NCBI RefSeq assembly: GCF_011682045.1
Contig: NZ_VVIW01000002.1
Coordinates: 604,843-668,842, forward strand
Direction of reading: 5' to 3'
DNA: 64,000 nt
Origin: Massilia aquatica
Lineage (GTDB): Bacteria > Pseudomonadota > Gammaproteobacteria > Burkholderiales > Burkholderiaceae_D
Below, piece after piece: positions 52,295 to 63,933 of the stretch (position 1 is its first letter; each line of letters begins with the position of its first letter). Under the pieces are notes generated by a model that searched no databases, was not told the DNA's origin, and saw nothing but the letters and a program-made list of their open reading frames with translations. Position numbers and translations under genes: made by a program.

Positions 52295-52936
52295 TCACAG
52301 AATGCGTGGGCCGGCTGGGGTGTCGATATGGGCGCGCAGATAAGGCCGCGCGCCGGCATCGATTTGCACCACCGTGACCGGCGCGTGCAGGCCGATCGCG
52401 TCGAGCAGCGCGCCCACGCGCTGCGGTTCCGGATGAAACAGCTCCAGCCTGGCCAGCGACAGGCCAAGATCGGCCATGCCCGCCGCCGGGTGCGGGCCCG
52501 CCTCCCATTCGATCAGCGCCGGGCCGACCCCGCCCAACGGCAGGCTGCCATCGCCAGGAATCGTGATCAGCCAGTTGCGCGCTCCGCGACCCATGGGCGT
52601 GATGGCGCCGAGCGCGGCGAGCGGCCCGGCCGCTTCGGCGGCGAGCGCAATGTCGCCGGTACGCGCAACCCAGGCCGACAGCGCCGGCTGCGCGTCCGCG
52701 CCAAGCGTATCGAGCGCAAACCAGCGCGCCCGGCCAGGCGGCGGCGCATCGGGGTCGATCGCGATGATTTCCAAAAACAGGGCCTCGCCCAAACGCAGCA
52801 GCAGGTTATGGGTGCCCATGGCGGGATGCTTGCCGCCTGGCGCGGCGGCAACGCCGAGCTTGTTCTCGATCCAGGCGGCGCCCTGGGCGAGGGTGGGGGC
52901 GGTGACGGTGATGTGGTCGAGCTGGCAGGCTGGCAT
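52295..52936 (-). CDS. Glyoxalase-like (VOC-type) domain protein
   Basis: A 213-residue protein of the glyoxalase-like domain type, with the metal-site-like starts QLDHITVTAPTLAQGAAWIE, GTHNLLLRLGE and LFLEIIAI. The C-terminal half repeats the fold (PALIEWEAGPHPAAG). Such proteins bind metal or small ligands. No neighbour suggests a specific substrate. Confidence 0.85.
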   Translation of the reverse strand: MPACQLDHITVTAPTLAQGAAWIENKLGVAAAPGGKHPAMGTHNLLLRLGEALFLEIIAIDPDAPPPGRARWFALDTLGADAQPALSAWVARTGDIALAAEAAGPLAALGAITPMGRGARNWLITIPGDGSLPLGGVGPALIEWEAGPHPAAGMADLGLSLARLELFHPEPQRVGALLDAIGLHAPVTVVQIDAGARPYLRAHIDTPAGPRIL

Positions 52937-53060
52937 GCGGTTTCACTTTCCGGCGTGGTTGGAGATAAAAGACGCCAGATGGTAGCACCGGCGCCAGCCT
53001 GAACGGTGAGTGAAGAAGGGCCCTGAAGCCGAAATCGCGTAAGTAAAGCGTTATTTAGCA

Positions 53061-53074
53061 TGAAAGCGATTTCA
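53061..53074. promoter_or_regulatory. Weaker LacI-type operator
   Basis: TGAAAGCGATTTCA has matching TGAAA/TTTCA arms around a central CG, the pattern of LacI-family sites. It is a less perfect relative of the site at 53540-53555. Confidence 0.5.
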
Positions 53075-53539
53075 AGAGCGTGAAACTTTTTCAGCGTCAG
53101 TTTTTCGCCACGCGTGTTTAGCAAGTTAAAAGGCTGTTTAGCAGCTCGCCAGGCATATGCACGGCAAGGAATTTAACATTTCTTTTTCGCAGGTGATCTT
53201 GAACAGAAAGCATCATTATTTGGTGGGCTTTTGCACCGGCTTTTCTATGAAAGCCATGAAAGCCCCGCTGTTGAGGGCGATACTTGTTCTTTTTGCTGGA
53301 AACGGTTCCGAAGCGCTCCACAATCCACACACCTGTTTTCACCTGGCAATTGCTTTATGTGCAATGCAAAAAACCTCATTTTTGCGTTCTTGACATTTAA
53401 CCTTTGCAAGCGATACATTGCGTCAATACCTAGGCGACAAGCTGTTTTTGTCAACCCATGGTGGCCTTGGCCCGGACACATCCGTCGCCATGGCGATTCG
53501 ACAAAAAACGGTCGCTTGATCGTTTTTTTTGAAAAAGAG

Positions 53540-53555
53540 TTGAAAACGTTTTCAA
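53540..53555. promoter_or_regulatory. Perfect LacI-family operator upstream of the GH48 cellulase
   Basis: TTGAAAACGTTTTCAA is a perfect 16-base palindrome around a central CG, the form of a LacI/CcpA-type operator. It lies 325 bases before the GH48 start. LacI-family repressors commonly control polysaccharide-degradation genes; no such regulator is in the window. Confidence 0.75.
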
Positions 53556-53879
53556 GCCTGCGTAACGCGGGGACGGCATGGCCGGCCTCACCGAACAGGC
53601 CCTGTGGGCGTCGCAGCCTTGCTCTGGGCAGTGGAAGGTGCGGCGCGTGCGGACAACGAAGGCATCCACCTGTCTTCGGGCGCAAGTTGCTTCCTGCTCC
53701 GGCGGGCGGCGGCAAGCGCAACGTGAACCGCGCCGTGGCCGCCCGCCACGGACCGGTACGCGGGAAACACTGAAACAAGCGTCATCCGCACCGGTGCATC
53801 CGGAACGATGGCGACAACCATGCCGGCGAACGTGATTCACGCACGCCATAAAGTACGACAATTGCGAGGAGACTCCTGA

Positions 53880-56800
53880 ATGAATTCGATGTCCAAGATT
53901 AAACTGAACGCCGTCACCGACGCCCTGCGCAACAGCGGCAGCGGCCGCAATCTGGCGCGCAGCGCAATGCGCGGCCTGCTGGCCCTGTCGATCACGGCAG
54001 CGTCCGCCGCCGCGATCAGCCTGCCGATGATGGCAACGGCGCACGCCGCCGCCGATGCGGAATACACGCAGCGCTTCCTGACCCAGTACAAGAAGATGAA
54101 AGATCCTGCGAACGGCTACTTCAGCAAAGAAGGCGTGCCCTACCACTCGATCGAAACGCTGATGGTCGAAGCCCCGGACCATGGCCACGAAACCACCTCG
54201 GAAGCGTACAGCTACTGGCTGTGGATGGAAGCGCAGTACGGCCGCGCCACCGGCGACTGGGGCCCGCTGAACGCGGCCTGGGCCAACATGGAAAAGTACA
54301 TCATTCCATCGCAGTCGGACCAGCCGACCAACAGCTTCTACAACCCGAGCAAACCGGCCACCTACGCCGCCGAGTACGACCTGCCGAAGAGCTACCCGGC
54401 GCCACTGAACGGCGGCGTGCCGGTCGGCCAGGATCCGATCGCCAACGAACTCAAATCGACCTACGGCACCAGCAATATCTACGGCATGCACTGGCTGCTG
54501 GACGTGGATAACTGGTACGGCTACGGCAAATGCGGCGACGGCACCACGCGTCCGTCGTACATCAACACCTTCCAGCGCGGTTCGCAGGAATCGGTCTGGG
54601 AAACCGTGCCGCATCCATCGTGCGAAACCTTCAAATGGGGTAAAAACGGCGGTGGCGAAGGCTTCCTCGGCCTGTTCATCGGCGACAACAACCGCGCCAA
54701 GCAGTTCCGCTACACCAATGCACCCGACGCCGATGCGCGCGCCGTGCAAGCCGTGTACTGGGCCTCGGTCTGGGCCAAGCAGCAAGGCAAGAGCGCACAA
54801 GTGGCCGACCTGGTCACCAAAGCGGCCAAGATGGGCGACTTCCTGCGCTACGCCATGTTCGACAAGTACTTCAAGAAAATCGGCAATTGCACCAATGCGA
54901 ACTCGTGCCCGGGCGGCAACGGCCAGCCGGATGCACAAGGCAACCGCGACAATCAGCATTACCTGATGAGCTGGTACTACGCATGGGGCGGCGCCACCGA
55001 CACCAACGCCGGCTGGGCATGGCGCATCGGTTCGAGCCACAACCACTTCGGCTACCAGAATCCGCTGGCCGCGTGGGCACTGTCGACCCAGGCCGACTTC
55101 AAGCCGCAGTCGCCAACCGCCGCCGGCGATTGGGGCAAGAGCCTGACCCGCCAGATGGAATTCTACCGCTGGCTGCAATCGGCTGACGGCGCAATCGCCG
55201 GCGGCGCGACCAACAGCTGGGGCGGCGATTACCTGACCCCACCGGCAGGCACCCCGACCTTCCACGGCATGTTCTACGATGAAAAACCGGTCTACCACGA
55301 TCCGGCCTCGAACACCTGGTTCGGCTTCCAGGCCTGGTCGATGCAGCGCGTAGCCGAGTACTACTACGCCAGCGGCGACGCGCGCGCCAAGACGGTGCTG
55401 GACAAATGGGTCGCCTGGGCCTCGGCCAACACGGTCCTGAAAGCGGACGGTACCTACACCATCCCGAACACCCTGGCATGGAGCGGCGCGCCCGACACCT
55501 GGAACGCGGCAACCCCTGGCGCGAATGCCGGCCTGCGCGTGAAAATCGTCGACAGTACCAACGACGTCGGTATCGCAGCGGCCCTGGCCCGCACCCTGAT
55601 TTACTACGGCGCCAAAGCCAACAACGAGCCTGCCAAAGCGCTGGCCAAGCAGCTGCTGGACCGCATGTGGGCCAAGCACCAGGATTCGGTGGGCCTGGTG
55701 GTCGACGAAACGCGCGCCGACTACAAGCGCTTCACCCAGCCTTACGATCCGGCGACCGATTCGGGCGTCTACATTCCGCAAGGCTGGACCGGCACCAACG
55801 CCCAGGGCGCGACCATCGATTCGAGCGCGACGTTCCTGAGCATTCGTCCGAAATACAAGGACGATCCACAGTGGCCCAAGCTGAAAGCCTACCTGGACGG
55901 CGGCCCGGCACCAACCTGGCGCTACCACCGCTTCTGGGCCCAGGCCGATATCGCCAATGCGCTGGCTGACTACGCCAACATCATCGGCGGCACCGATTCG
56001 CCGTCGATCGTCACCAGCAGCAACGCCATCACCGTGCCTGAAGGCGGTTCCGCCAGCGTCGGCATCACCCTGTCGAAAGCGCCTGCCGCCAACGTCTCGG
56101 TGGCCGTTGCCAAGGCAGCCGGTGGCGACGTCGACCTGACCGCACCAGCGACCAGCCTGCTGTTCACGCCGGCCAACTACAACGTTGCCCAGGCAGTGGC
56201 GATCAGCGCCGCGGCGGACGCCGATGCCATCAACGGCAGCGCCAACTTCACCTTCACGGCGCCTGGCTACCTGAGCTCCACCACGGTGGCAACCGAGGCT
56301 GACCGCGATGTCGTGGTTCCGGTGAGCCTGGTCGTGACCGGTGCGCCGCTGTCGGTTCCGGAAGGCGCATCGCGCACCTTCCAGGTCCGCCTGGGCGCCG
56401 CTCCTAAAGCCAACGTGACGGTGAGCGTAGCCCGCCTGACCGGCGACACCGACCTGTCGGTTGCCGGTGGCGCGACCCTGACCTTCACGCCAGCGAACTG
56501 GAACGTGACCCAGGCAGTGACGGTTGCCGCCGCAGTCGATGCGGACACCGTCAACGGCAGCGCCACCTTCGCCGTGAGCGCACCGACGGCGCCAACCGTC
56601 AACGCGGTCGCCACCGAAGCGGACAAAGACGTGCAGACCGGCGGTTGCGCTGTCGATTTCGACACCGCCAACGACTGGGGTTCGGGCCAGGTTCCACGGG
56701 TTACCCTGCGTAACACCGGCACCGCGCCGATTACCGGCTGGGCACTGAACTGGACCGCGTCGAACGACGTTACGCTGACCAACTCGTGGGGCGCCACCGT

Positions 56801-56966
56801 GACCCAGAGCGGCCGTGCGTTCAGCGCCGTGCCTGCGGCCTGGAATGCCACCATCGCCGCTGGCGGCAACGTTGAAATCGGCATGCAACTGGCCTACAGC
56901 GGCGCCAAAGTGCTGCCGACCGGCCTGAGCTGGGCTGGCCGTAGCTGCGCCATCAGTGTGAAGTAA
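53880..56966 (+). CDS. GH48 cellulase with two beta-sandwich repeats and a CBM2
   Basis: A 1028-residue secreted cellulase. A long signal peptide ends near AHAA (about residue 57). The GH48 domain runs from [13 protein letters not shown] to about residue 700. [13 protein letters not shown] includes the likely catalytic acid Glu at about 108, and the typical GH48 segments [21 protein letters not shown] and [12 protein letters not shown] are present. Two related beta-sandwich repeats follow (about 705-920), both starting with VPEG.S and ending with ATEADRDV or [12 protein letters not shown]2 closes the protein with the first and last Cys ([16 protein letters not shown]). GH48 enzymes attack cellulose processively from the reducing end. 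A terminator follows. Confidence 0.94.
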   Translation: MNSMSKIKLNAVTDALRNSGSGRNLARSAMRGLLALSITAASAAAISLPMMATAHAAADAEYTQRFLTQYKKMKDPANGYFSKEGVPYHSIETLMVEAPDHGHETTSEAYSYWLWMEAQYGRATGDWGPLNAAWANMEKYIIPSQSDQPTNSFYNPSKPATYAAEYDLPKSYPAPLNGGVPVGQDPIANELKSTYGTSNIYGMHWLLDVDNWYGYGKCGDGTTRPSYINTFQRGSQESVWETVPHPSCETFKWGKNGGGEGFLGLFIGDNNRAKQFRYTNAPDADARAVQAVYWASVWAKQQGKSAQVADLVTKAAKMGDFLRYAMFDKYFKKIGNCTNANSCPGGNGQPDAQGNRDNQHYLMSWYYAWGGATDTNAGWAWRIGSSHNHFGYQNPLAAWALSTQADFKPQSPTAAGDWGKSLTRQMEFYRWLQSADGAIAGGATNSWGGDYLTPPAGTPTFHGMFYDEKPVYHDPASNTWFGFQAWSMQRVAEYYYASGDARAKTVLDKWVAWASANTVLKADGTYTIPNTLAWSGAPDTWNAATPGANAGLRVKIVDSTNDVGIAAALARTLIYYGAKANNEPAKALAKQLLDRMWAKHQDSVGLVVDETRADYKRFTQPYDPATDSGVYIPQGWTGTNAQGATIDSSATFLSIRPKYKDDPQWPKLKAYLDGGPAPTWRYHRFWAQADIANALADYANIIGGTDSPSIVTSSNAITVPEGGSASVGITLSKAPAANVSVAVAKAAGGDVDLTAPATSLLFTPANYNVAQAVAISAAADADAINGSANFTFTAPGYLSSTTVATEADRDVVVPVSLVVTGAPLSVPEGASRTFQVRLGAAPKANVTVSVARLTGDTDLSVAGGATLTFTPANWNVTQAVTVAAAVDADTVNGSATFAVSAPTAPTVNAVATEADKDVQTGGCAVDFDTANDWGSGQVPRVTLRNTGTAPITGWALNWTASNDVTLTNSWGATVTQSGRAFSAVPAAWNATIAAGGNVEIGMQLAYSGAKVLPTGLSWAGRSCAISVK

Positions 56967-56977
56967 TCGTAAGTCGT

Positions 56978-57011
56978 CCGCGCGGGCCTTGTTGGCCCGC
57001 GCGGATTTTTT
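56978..57011 (+). terminator. Rho-independent terminator after the GH48 gene
   Basis: CCGCGCGGGCC, TTGTT loop, GGCCCGCGCGG, A, six T. A perfect 11-bp stem ahead of the LemA-like gene, so the GH5 and LemA-like genes may need their own promoter. Confidence 0.93.
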
Positions 57012-57050
57012 GCATTTGTGTTTTGTCTTTCCAAACAGAGGAGAACGACC

Positions 57051-57608
57051 ATGACGATTCGTTCGAGCCACGCTGCCATCGCCGTGCTCGCGGTGGTACT
57101 GGGCGCTGCCGCCGTCGGCGGCAGCATGACTTACAGCGCGCTGACCGAAGCGCGCGCGGGCGGGGCTGAAGCCTGGCGCGACCTGACCCACATCCACGCG
57201 GCGCGCGCGCGCCTGGCCAGCACGGCGCTGGAAGGCGCGGCGCGTGCAGGCGGACTCGACCAGGCGTTTGTCGACCAGGCCCGTACCAGCCTGGTGCGCG
57301 CCAGTGCCTTGCCGACCAACAGCGGCGTGCTGAACGACCCGGAAGCGGTCGACAACTACAAGCGTTACCAGGGTGAGCTGACCGGCGTGCTGTACCGCCT
57401 GGCGGGAACCCGCGGCGCGCCCGAGCTGGAGACGGTGTCTTCGCTCAAGGAACTACGCGGCAAATTGCCGCAAGACGAGCTTGCGCTGGCCGATGCCCGC
57501 AGCCGTTACGGAAAGTCGGCCGAAGGCTACAACGCCCTGGTCGGTACCTTCCCGGGTGCCGCGGTCGCAGCGGTGACCGGTTACCGGCCGCTACCTGCCG
57601 GGTTGTAA
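57051..57608 (+). CDS. LemA-family-like membrane protein
   Basis: A 185-residue protein with an N-terminal membrane helix or uncleaved signal ([16 protein letters not shown]) and a helical body. The final part has the LemA pattern: [46 protein letters not shown], equivalent to the family's ELE..L..AR..YN..V..FP. GAGGAG is about 8 bases upstream of the ATG at 57051. It lies between two cellulases on the same strand. LemA proteins are membrane-anchored and poorly understood; a role at the cell surface is possible. Confidence 0.78.
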   Translation: MTIRSSHAAIAVLAVVLGAAAVGGSMTYSALTEARAGGAEAWRDLTHIHAARARLASTALEGAARAGGLDQAFVDQARTSLVRASALPTNSGVLNDPEAVDNYKRYQGELTGVLYRLAGTRGAPELETVSSLKELRGKLPQDELALADARSRYGKSAEGYNALVGTFPGAAVAAVTGYRPLPAGL

Positions 57609-57648
57609 GCGAAACCCTGCTTCAAGTCATCTCACTTATTGGAGACGC

Positions 57649-59196
<1,548 letters not shown>

Positions 59197-59210
59197 GCCA
59201 ATCATTGTAA

Positions 59211-59401
59211 AACCGGGGGCAGATCCCAATACCGTTAACTTAGGCTCCGTCATTCCCGCGAAGGCGGGAATCCATAGCACCTTCGCTAATCGTAGGTGCT
59301 ATGGGGGGAACGCACAGCGTTCCCGCCTTCGCGGGAATGACGGAGCTAAGTTTTGTGGCCAAAAGCGCTTAACTTAACGGCATTAGGGACAGCCCCCGGT
59401 T
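59211..59401. repeat. 191-bp nested inverted-repeat element (MITE/REP-like)
   Basis: The outer ends AACCGGGGGC (59211-59220) and GCCCCCGGTT (59392-59401) are exact reverse complements, and the match extends imperfectly about 30 bases inward. An inner long hairpin pairs the stretch around CCGTCATTCCCGCGAAGG (59247-59264) with its complement near 59327-59344. A smaller arm ATAGCACC/GGTGCTAT forms the core. No coding. It could double as a transcription terminator for the GH5 gene. Confidence 0.88.
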
Positions 59402-59461
59402 CGCCGGCCGCCGGTTTTGCAATAACGTCCGGATCAGCGCTAAAGATTGGTAATTTAGCAC

Positions 59462-59490
59462 TTGCAGCAACGCAAAAAATCGCCTACTAT
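59462..59490 (+). promoter_or_regulatory. Candidate sigma-70 promoter of the small ORF / rtcB2
   Basis: TTGCAG, 17-base spacer, TACTAT. The spacing is ideal, but each box matches the consensus only partly (3 and 4 of 6). It lies 45 bases before the ATG at 59535. Confidence 0.45.
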
Positions 59491-59534
59491 CGCAATCCCA
59501 AGCAGGCCAACCACTTTAGAAAAGGAGATCGATC

Positions 59535-59582
59535 ATGCAAAAACTGAACACTACCGCTCCTTTTCTGGGTCTGGCTGGCTAA
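59535..59582 (+). CDS. 15-codon ORF upstream of rtcB2, possible leader peptide
   Basis: A very short frame, Met-Gln-Lys-Leu-Asn-Thr-Thr-Ala-Pro-Phe-Leu-Gly-Leu-Ala-Gly, ended by TAA. Its ribosome binding site AAAGGAGAT is seven to ten bases before the ATG and is among the best in the window. It is 125 bases before the rtcB2 start. It may be a leader peptide that regulates rtcB2-prfH through translation, a small peptide of its own, or a fortuitous ORF. No homology is known to me. Confidence 0.5.
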   Translation: MQKLNTTAPFLGLAG

Positions 59583-59707
59583 TCTCCTGCACTGAACCGA
59601 CGGCATTCGCCCGTCTGTCGCACCGTTTAGCCCTCTCTTGACGAGTTGATCGTCAGCGCTCCGCCAGCGCCCAATCCGTATTCGTATTCTTTTTGGATTG
59701 GCATCAC

Positions 59708-60901
59708 ATGGGCAATTTTGTTCAGCATATTTCTGATCGTATTTCGATCATCGCGTCCGACCGTCTGTGGCTCGAAGACGCTGCAATACAACAAACCAAA
59801 ACCACGGCCGCACTGGCCGGCATGCAACGCGTGGTCGGCTTGCCCGACCTGCATCCCGGGCGCGGCTACCCCGTCGGGGCGGCGTTCTTTTCCACCGGAC
59901 GCCTGTATCCGGCGCTGGTTGGCAACGACATCGGCTGCGGCATGGCGCTGTGGCAAACCGACATCCTGGCCGGCAAGGCCAAACTCGACAAGATCGACAA
60001 GCAGATCGGCAACCTCGACGATGTAATCGACGAGGAAGAATGGGCCGCGCTGGAACGCCTCGACCCTTCCTGGCCGGTGCGCATCGACGCGCTGTCCGCC
60101 GCGCTGGCAGCGGCCGGCCTCGACCTGACGCCGCTGCGCTCGCTTGGCACCATCGGCCGTGGCAACCACTTCGCCGAACTTCAGGTGATCGATGCGGTCG
60201 AAGATGAAGAGGTGATCGGGCGCACGACGCTTACGCGCAAATGCCTGCAGTTGCTGGTGCACAGCGGCTCGCGCGGTCTTGGGCAGGTGATTTTGCGCGC
60301 GCATGTCGATGCGCACAGTCACGCCGGTCTGCAAGACGGCAGCCCGGAAGCGCTCGCGTATCTGCGCGAGCATGACGCAGCATTGCAGTACGCGGAAGTG
60401 AATCGCTCGCTGATCGCGGCGCGGATTTTTCATCGCCTGCGCTGCGAGGCGGTGCGCGTGCTCGACGTGCACCACAACACGGTGACGCCTGCCACAATCG
60501 ATGGCCAGGCGGGCTGGCTGCACCGCAAGGGCGCCACGCCGAGCGACCAGGGCCTGGTCATGTTGCCCGGATCGCGCGACGACTATAGTTACCTGATCGA
60601 GCCGGTGCTGTCCGCCGGTGAACTGAGCCTGCATTCGCTGGCGCACGGGGCAGGGCGCAAATGGCAGCGCACCGATTGCAAGGGCCGCCTCGACAAACTG
60701 GCGACGCCGGCGCAATTGAGCCGCACGTCGATGGGCGGGCGCGTCATCTGCAATGACCGCGCATTGATTTACGAGGAGGCGCCGCAGGCTTACAAGAATG
60801 TCGACAGCGTGCTCGGCTCGCTTGTGGGCGCGGGACTGGTGAAGGTGGTATCCAGAAGCAAGCCTGTACTGACCTACAAAACGCGTGGGGAGTGCTGCTG
60901 A
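59708..60901 (+). CDS. rtcB2: RtcB-family RNA ligase (RtcB2 type)
   Basis: A 397-residue RNA ligase that joins 2',3'-cyclic phosphate or 3'-phosphate ends to 5'-OH ends with GTP and Mn2+. The motifs are DLHPGRGYPVG, GNDIGCGM (metal Cys), GRGNHFAELQ, HSGSRG, DVHHNTV, and HSLAHGAGRK with the guanylylated His. It is shorter than RtcB1 and is directly followed by prfH, as in the reported RtcB2-PrfH repair modules. The start is ATG 59708 (MGNFV), with a weak ribosome binding site. Its stop shares one base with the prfH ATG (TGATG). Confidence 0.94.
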   Translation: MGNFVQHISDRISIIASDRLWLEDAAIQQTKTTAALAGMQRVVGLPDLHPGRGYPVGAAFFSTGRLYPALVGNDIGCGMALWQTDILAGKAKLDKIDKQIGNLDDVIDEEEWAALERLDPSWPVRIDALSAALAAAGLDLTPLRSLGTIGRGNHFAELQVIDAVEDEEVIGRTTLTRKCLQLLVHSGSRGLGQVILRAHVDAHSHAGLQDGSPEALAYLREHDAALQYAEVNRSLIAARIFHRLRCEAVRVLDVHHNTVTPATIDGQAGWLHRKGATPSDQGLVMLPGSRDDYSYLIEPVLSAGELSLHSLAHGAGRKWQRTDCKGRLDKLATPAQLSRTSMGGRVICNDRALIYEEAPQAYKNVDSVLGSLVGAGLVKVVSRSKPVLTYKTRGECC

Positions 60902-61530
60902 TGATCTGGTTACAAATTACAGCCAATACAGGCCCGGCGGAATGCTGCCTGGCGGTCACAAAAGCGCTGGTGCAACTGGGGCGCGAGGCGCAGAAAGCGG
61001 GTGTGACGGTGAGCGTGGTGGAACAACTCGACGGCCCGGTTGGCGGCACCTTGCGTTCGGTGCTGGTGGAGCTTGACGGCGAGGCGGAGGCAGTCGACAC
61101 CCTGGCCCGGCGCTGGAGTGGCAGCATTCAATGGATCTGCGAAAGTCCTTACCGCAAGCTGCACAAACGTAAGAACTGGTTTCTCAACGGAGCCGCGTTC
61201 GCGCCACCGGCGGTGTCGACCGACTGCGGCGAAATCCGCTACGAGGCAACCCGCGCGTCCGGTCCGGGCGGGCAGCACGTTAACAAAACCGATAGCGCCA
61301 TCCGGGCGACGCATGTGGCGTCCGGTTTGTCGGTGAAGGTGCAGACGGAACGCAGCCAGCATGCCAACAAGCGGCTGGCGGCGCAGCTGTTGCTCAGCAA
61401 ATTGGGCGACCTGGCCAAGTCGGAGGAGGGCAAGAACAAGTCCGAGCGCCGCATGCATCATTTCCAGGCCGAGCGCGGCAACGCGGGACGGGTGTTCCTC
61501 GGAATGCGCTTCGTGGAAAAGACGAGCTGA
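60901..61530 (+). CDS. prfH: PrfH, release-factor-like ribosome rescue protein
   Basis: A 209-residue release-factor homologue. GGQ lies in GPGGQHVNKTDSAIRATH, so it should hydrolyse peptidyl-tRNA. The N-terminal part lacks the RF codon-recognition tripeptide region of RF1/RF2 and instead has ESPYRKLHKRKNW, which is typical of PrfH. It overlaps rtcB2 by one base. PrfH is reported to release peptides from ribosomes with cleaved 16S decoding centres, so that RtcB2 can reseal the rRNA. It thus protects against ribotoxins such as colicin E3. Confidence 0.94.
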   Translation: MIWLQITANTGPAECCLAVTKALVQLGREAQKAGVTVSVVEQLDGPVGGTLRSVLVELDGEAEAVDTLARRWSGSIQWICESPYRKLHKRKNWFLNGAAFAPPAVSTDCGEIRYEATRASGPGGQHVNKTDSAIRATHVASGLSVKVQTERSQHANKRLAAQLLLSKLGDLAKSEEGKNKSERRMHHFQAERGNAGRVFLGMRFVEKTS

Positions 61531-61701
61531 GCTGTCACGAGCGTTACTGTGCCTCGATGCAGCATGGCGGCGCTGGCCCTGGAAGGACTGAGGGCCAGCG
61601 TCGTTATGTGGTTAGTGCGCGCCCGGCGAGCGGCGCTTGCTGACCGCGCTAGCGCGGCTTGGGGCGTGAGATCCGGCCACGCGTGGCTGTCCGGAGGTCG
61701 C

Positions 61702-62196
61702 TTATTTCCAGATGCGTTCGACCAGATCGCCGATTTCCAGGGGCACTCCGGCCGCCTTGGCGACTTCTTTCCACTCCGCCGGTGACGGCACCGCATGCGA
61801 TGGCGCACTCCCGCCGCCGACACCGTATTTCATCGCGACCACGACGGTTCCCTTCACCGCTGGCACCGGCACGGCTCGCGCGCCATCAACCAGTGCCGTC
61901 GCCAGGGCCTGCGATAAGGGCGGATTGAAATCGAGCCAGATTTTCGATTGCTCTCCCGGGCGCATCGCCACAACCAGGAATCCCCCCGAGGCCGGCACGC
62001 CTTTGGTCGCCTTGAGTGCACGCGTGGCGGCACTGTCGACCTGCTTGAGATACGGCGCGAGCTTGTCGACGGTCACGCGCGCCCCGATCACCTGGTCAGG
62101 TTGAAGCAGAACCACGCCGCCTGCAGTAAGGTTACTGGCGGCCTGGACGCTACTGGCACAAAGCCATGCGGCAACGAAAAAAGTAGTCGAACGCAT
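61702..62196 (-). CDS. Secreted hypothetical protein
   Basis: A 164-residue protein with a signal peptide ([20 protein letters not shown]) and a beta-rich body: [34 protein letters not shown] strands. GGAG lies six bases before the ATG at 62196. It is divergent from the HerA-like gene with a 145-base gap. No family recognised. It is probably periplasmic. Confidence 0.8.
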   Translation of the reverse strand: MRSTTFFVAAWLCASSVQAASNLTAGGVVLLQPDQVIGARVTVDKLAPYLKQVDSAATRALKATKGVPASGGFLVVAMRPGEQSKIWLDFNPPLSQALATALVDGARAVPVPAVKGTVVVAMKYGVGGGSAPSHAVPSPAEWKEVAKAAGVPLEIGDLVERIWK

Positions 62197-62341
62197 GGCG
62201 GTCTCCGTTAAGAATAGCGCGCGGAAAGTCACCGCGATGCCTATTGAACCACATTCGGAACATTGCCGTGAAACTACTGTTAATGAATGCGGATGGCATG
62301 CGGTACTATTGATTTCCCATCGCCCCGAGGAGATTGCCGCC

Positions 62342-63877
62342 ATGTCCATGCCGCTGCCGATTGCCCGCCAGAATGCATCCCAACCGCCTCACGTGCTCGA
62401 CTTGCTGCCGGGGCTGGTCAACCGCCACGGCTGCATCAGCGGCGCCACCGGGACCGGCAAGACGGTGACCTTGCAGGTGATTGCCGAGGCGCTGTCCGGG
62501 ATCGGGGTGCCGGTGTTCATGGCGGACGTCAAGGGCGACCTGTCGGGCATGGCCAAGGCCGGGGCCGCGTCGGAAAAAATGACCAAGCGCCTGGGCGCGC
62601 TGGGCGTCGAGGCGCCGGCCTGGGCCGCTTGCCCTGTGACGTTCTGGGATGTGTTCGGGGAAGCCGGCCATCCGGTGCGGGCCACCATCTCCGACCTGGG
62701 GCCCTTGCTGCTGGCGCGCATGTTGAACTTGAACGATACCCAGGAAGGCGTGCTGCAACTGGTGTTCAAGATCGCTGACGACAATGGCTTGCTGCTGCTC
62801 GATACCAAGGATTTGCGCAGCATGCTGCAACACGTCGGCGACAATGCGGCCGACTTTCGCACCACGTACGGCAATATTTCGGCGGCCAGCATCGGCGCCA
62901 TCCAGCGCGGACTGGTGGCGGTCGAACAGCAGGGCGGCGACCGCTTTTTCGGCGAGCCGATGCTCAATATCGACGACCTGCTGCAAACCGATGCGCAGGG
63001 CAAGGGCGTGGTCAACATCCTGGCCGCCGACAAGCTGATGAATGCGCCGCGCCTGTACGCGGTTTTCCTTTTGTGGCTGCTGTCGGAACTGTTTGAAAAC
63101 CTGCCCGAGGTAGGCGACCTGGACAAACCAAAGCTGGTGTTTTTCTTTGACGAAGCGCACTTGCTGTTCAGCGAAGCGCCCAAGCCCTTGCTGCAAAAAA
63201 TCGAGCAGGTGGTGCGGTTGATCAGGTCGAAAGGCGTGGGCGTGTTTTTCATCACCCAGAACCCGCTCGACATTCCCGACACCGTGCTCGGCCAGCTGGG
63301 CAACCGCGTCCAGCACGCCTTGCGCGCATACACGCCGCGCGACCAGAAAGCTGTCAAGGCGGCGGCGGAAACCTTCCGGCCCAATCCGGCGCTCGATACT
63401 GCCCAGGTGATCACCGAGCTGGAGGTGGGCGAGGCGCTGGTGTCCTTCCTCGACGAGAAAGGACGGCCCAACATGGTCGAGCGCGCCTTTATCTTGCCGC
63501 CGGCGTCGCAGATCGGTCCAATCGACGCGGCCGGGCGCCAGCGTTCCATGGCGCAGTCAGTGGTCGCCGGTGTCTACGAGCAAGCGATCGACCGCGAATC
63601 GGCGCACGAGCTGATTGCCGCCCGCGCCGCTGCGGCGCAAACCGTGGACGCGCCGGCACCGCGCGGCGGGACGCCGGCCGGCGCCGGGCGCGGCAGTGTG
63701 CCAAAGAGCGCGCCCGACACCTCGCTGGGCGGCATGCTCGGTGGCTTGTTCGGCGGTGGTGGCAAGCGTCAATCGCCGGTCGAGGCGATGATGAAGTCGG
63801 CTGCGCGCAGCATCGGCTCGCAAGTCGGGCGCGAAATCATTCGCGGCGTGCTGGGCTCGATCCTGAAGCGGCGCTAG
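62342..63877 (+). CDS. HerA/DUF853-type ATPase
   Basis: A 511-residue AAA-type ATPase of the HerA/FtsK superfamily (DUF853, YjgR-like). Walker A is [11 protein letters not shown], Walker [12 protein letters not shown], then the arginine-type stretch and the [24 protein letters not shown] motif. A Gly/Pro-rich C-terminus contains [15 protein letters not shown] use the ATG at 62342, with GAGGAG 11 bases upstream; an ATG at 62348 is possible. Its cellular substrate is unknown. Confidence 0.92.
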   Translation: MSMPLPIARQNASQPPHVLDLLPGLVNRHGCISGATGTGKTVTLQVIAEALSGIGVPVFMADVKGDLSGMAKAGAASEKMTKRLGALGVEAPAWAACPVTFWDVFGEAGHPVRATISDLGPLLLARMLNLNDTQEGVLQLVFKIADDNGLLLLDTKDLRSMLQHVGDNAADFRTTYGNISAASIGAIQRGLVAVEQQGGDRFFGEPMLNIDDLLQTDAQGKGVVNILAADKLMNAPRLYAVFLLWLLSELFENLPEVGDLDKPKLVFFFDEAHLLFSEAPKPLLQKIEQVVRLIRSKGVGVFFITQNPLDIPDTVLGQLGNRVQHALRAYTPRDQKAVKAAAETFRPNPALDTAQVITELEVGEALVSFLDEKGRPNMVERAFILPPASQIGPIDAAGRQRSMAQSVVAGVYEQAIDRESAHELIAARAAAAQTVDAPAPRGGTPAGAGRGSVPKSAPDTSLGGMLGGLFGGGGKRQSPVEAMMKSAARSIGSQVGREIIRGVLGSILKRR

Positions 63878-63933
63878 GAGTCTGCGCGGCAGAAACTGAT
63901 GCAATCCGAATGGTGACGAGGTAAACTTGTCAA

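Larger units (their letters stand above)
52937..53879. other. Long intergenic region upstream of the cellulase locus
   Basis: I see no convincing gene in these 943 bases. It is AT-rich in the middle (about 53150-53450), with several open frames that lack codon bias and ribosome binding sites. It contains two LacI-type operators listed separately and probably the promoter of the GH48 gene. Confidence 0.75.

Noticed and set aside
53231..53773. Frame of 180 codons in the region before GH48
   Set aside because: No ribosome binding site, no codon bias and no recognisable motif; it spans the LacI-type operator.
53451..57197. Minus-strand open frame of 1248 codons
   Set aside because: It is antisense to the GH48 gene and shows no domain; the GH48 reading has signal peptide, catalytic motifs and CBM.
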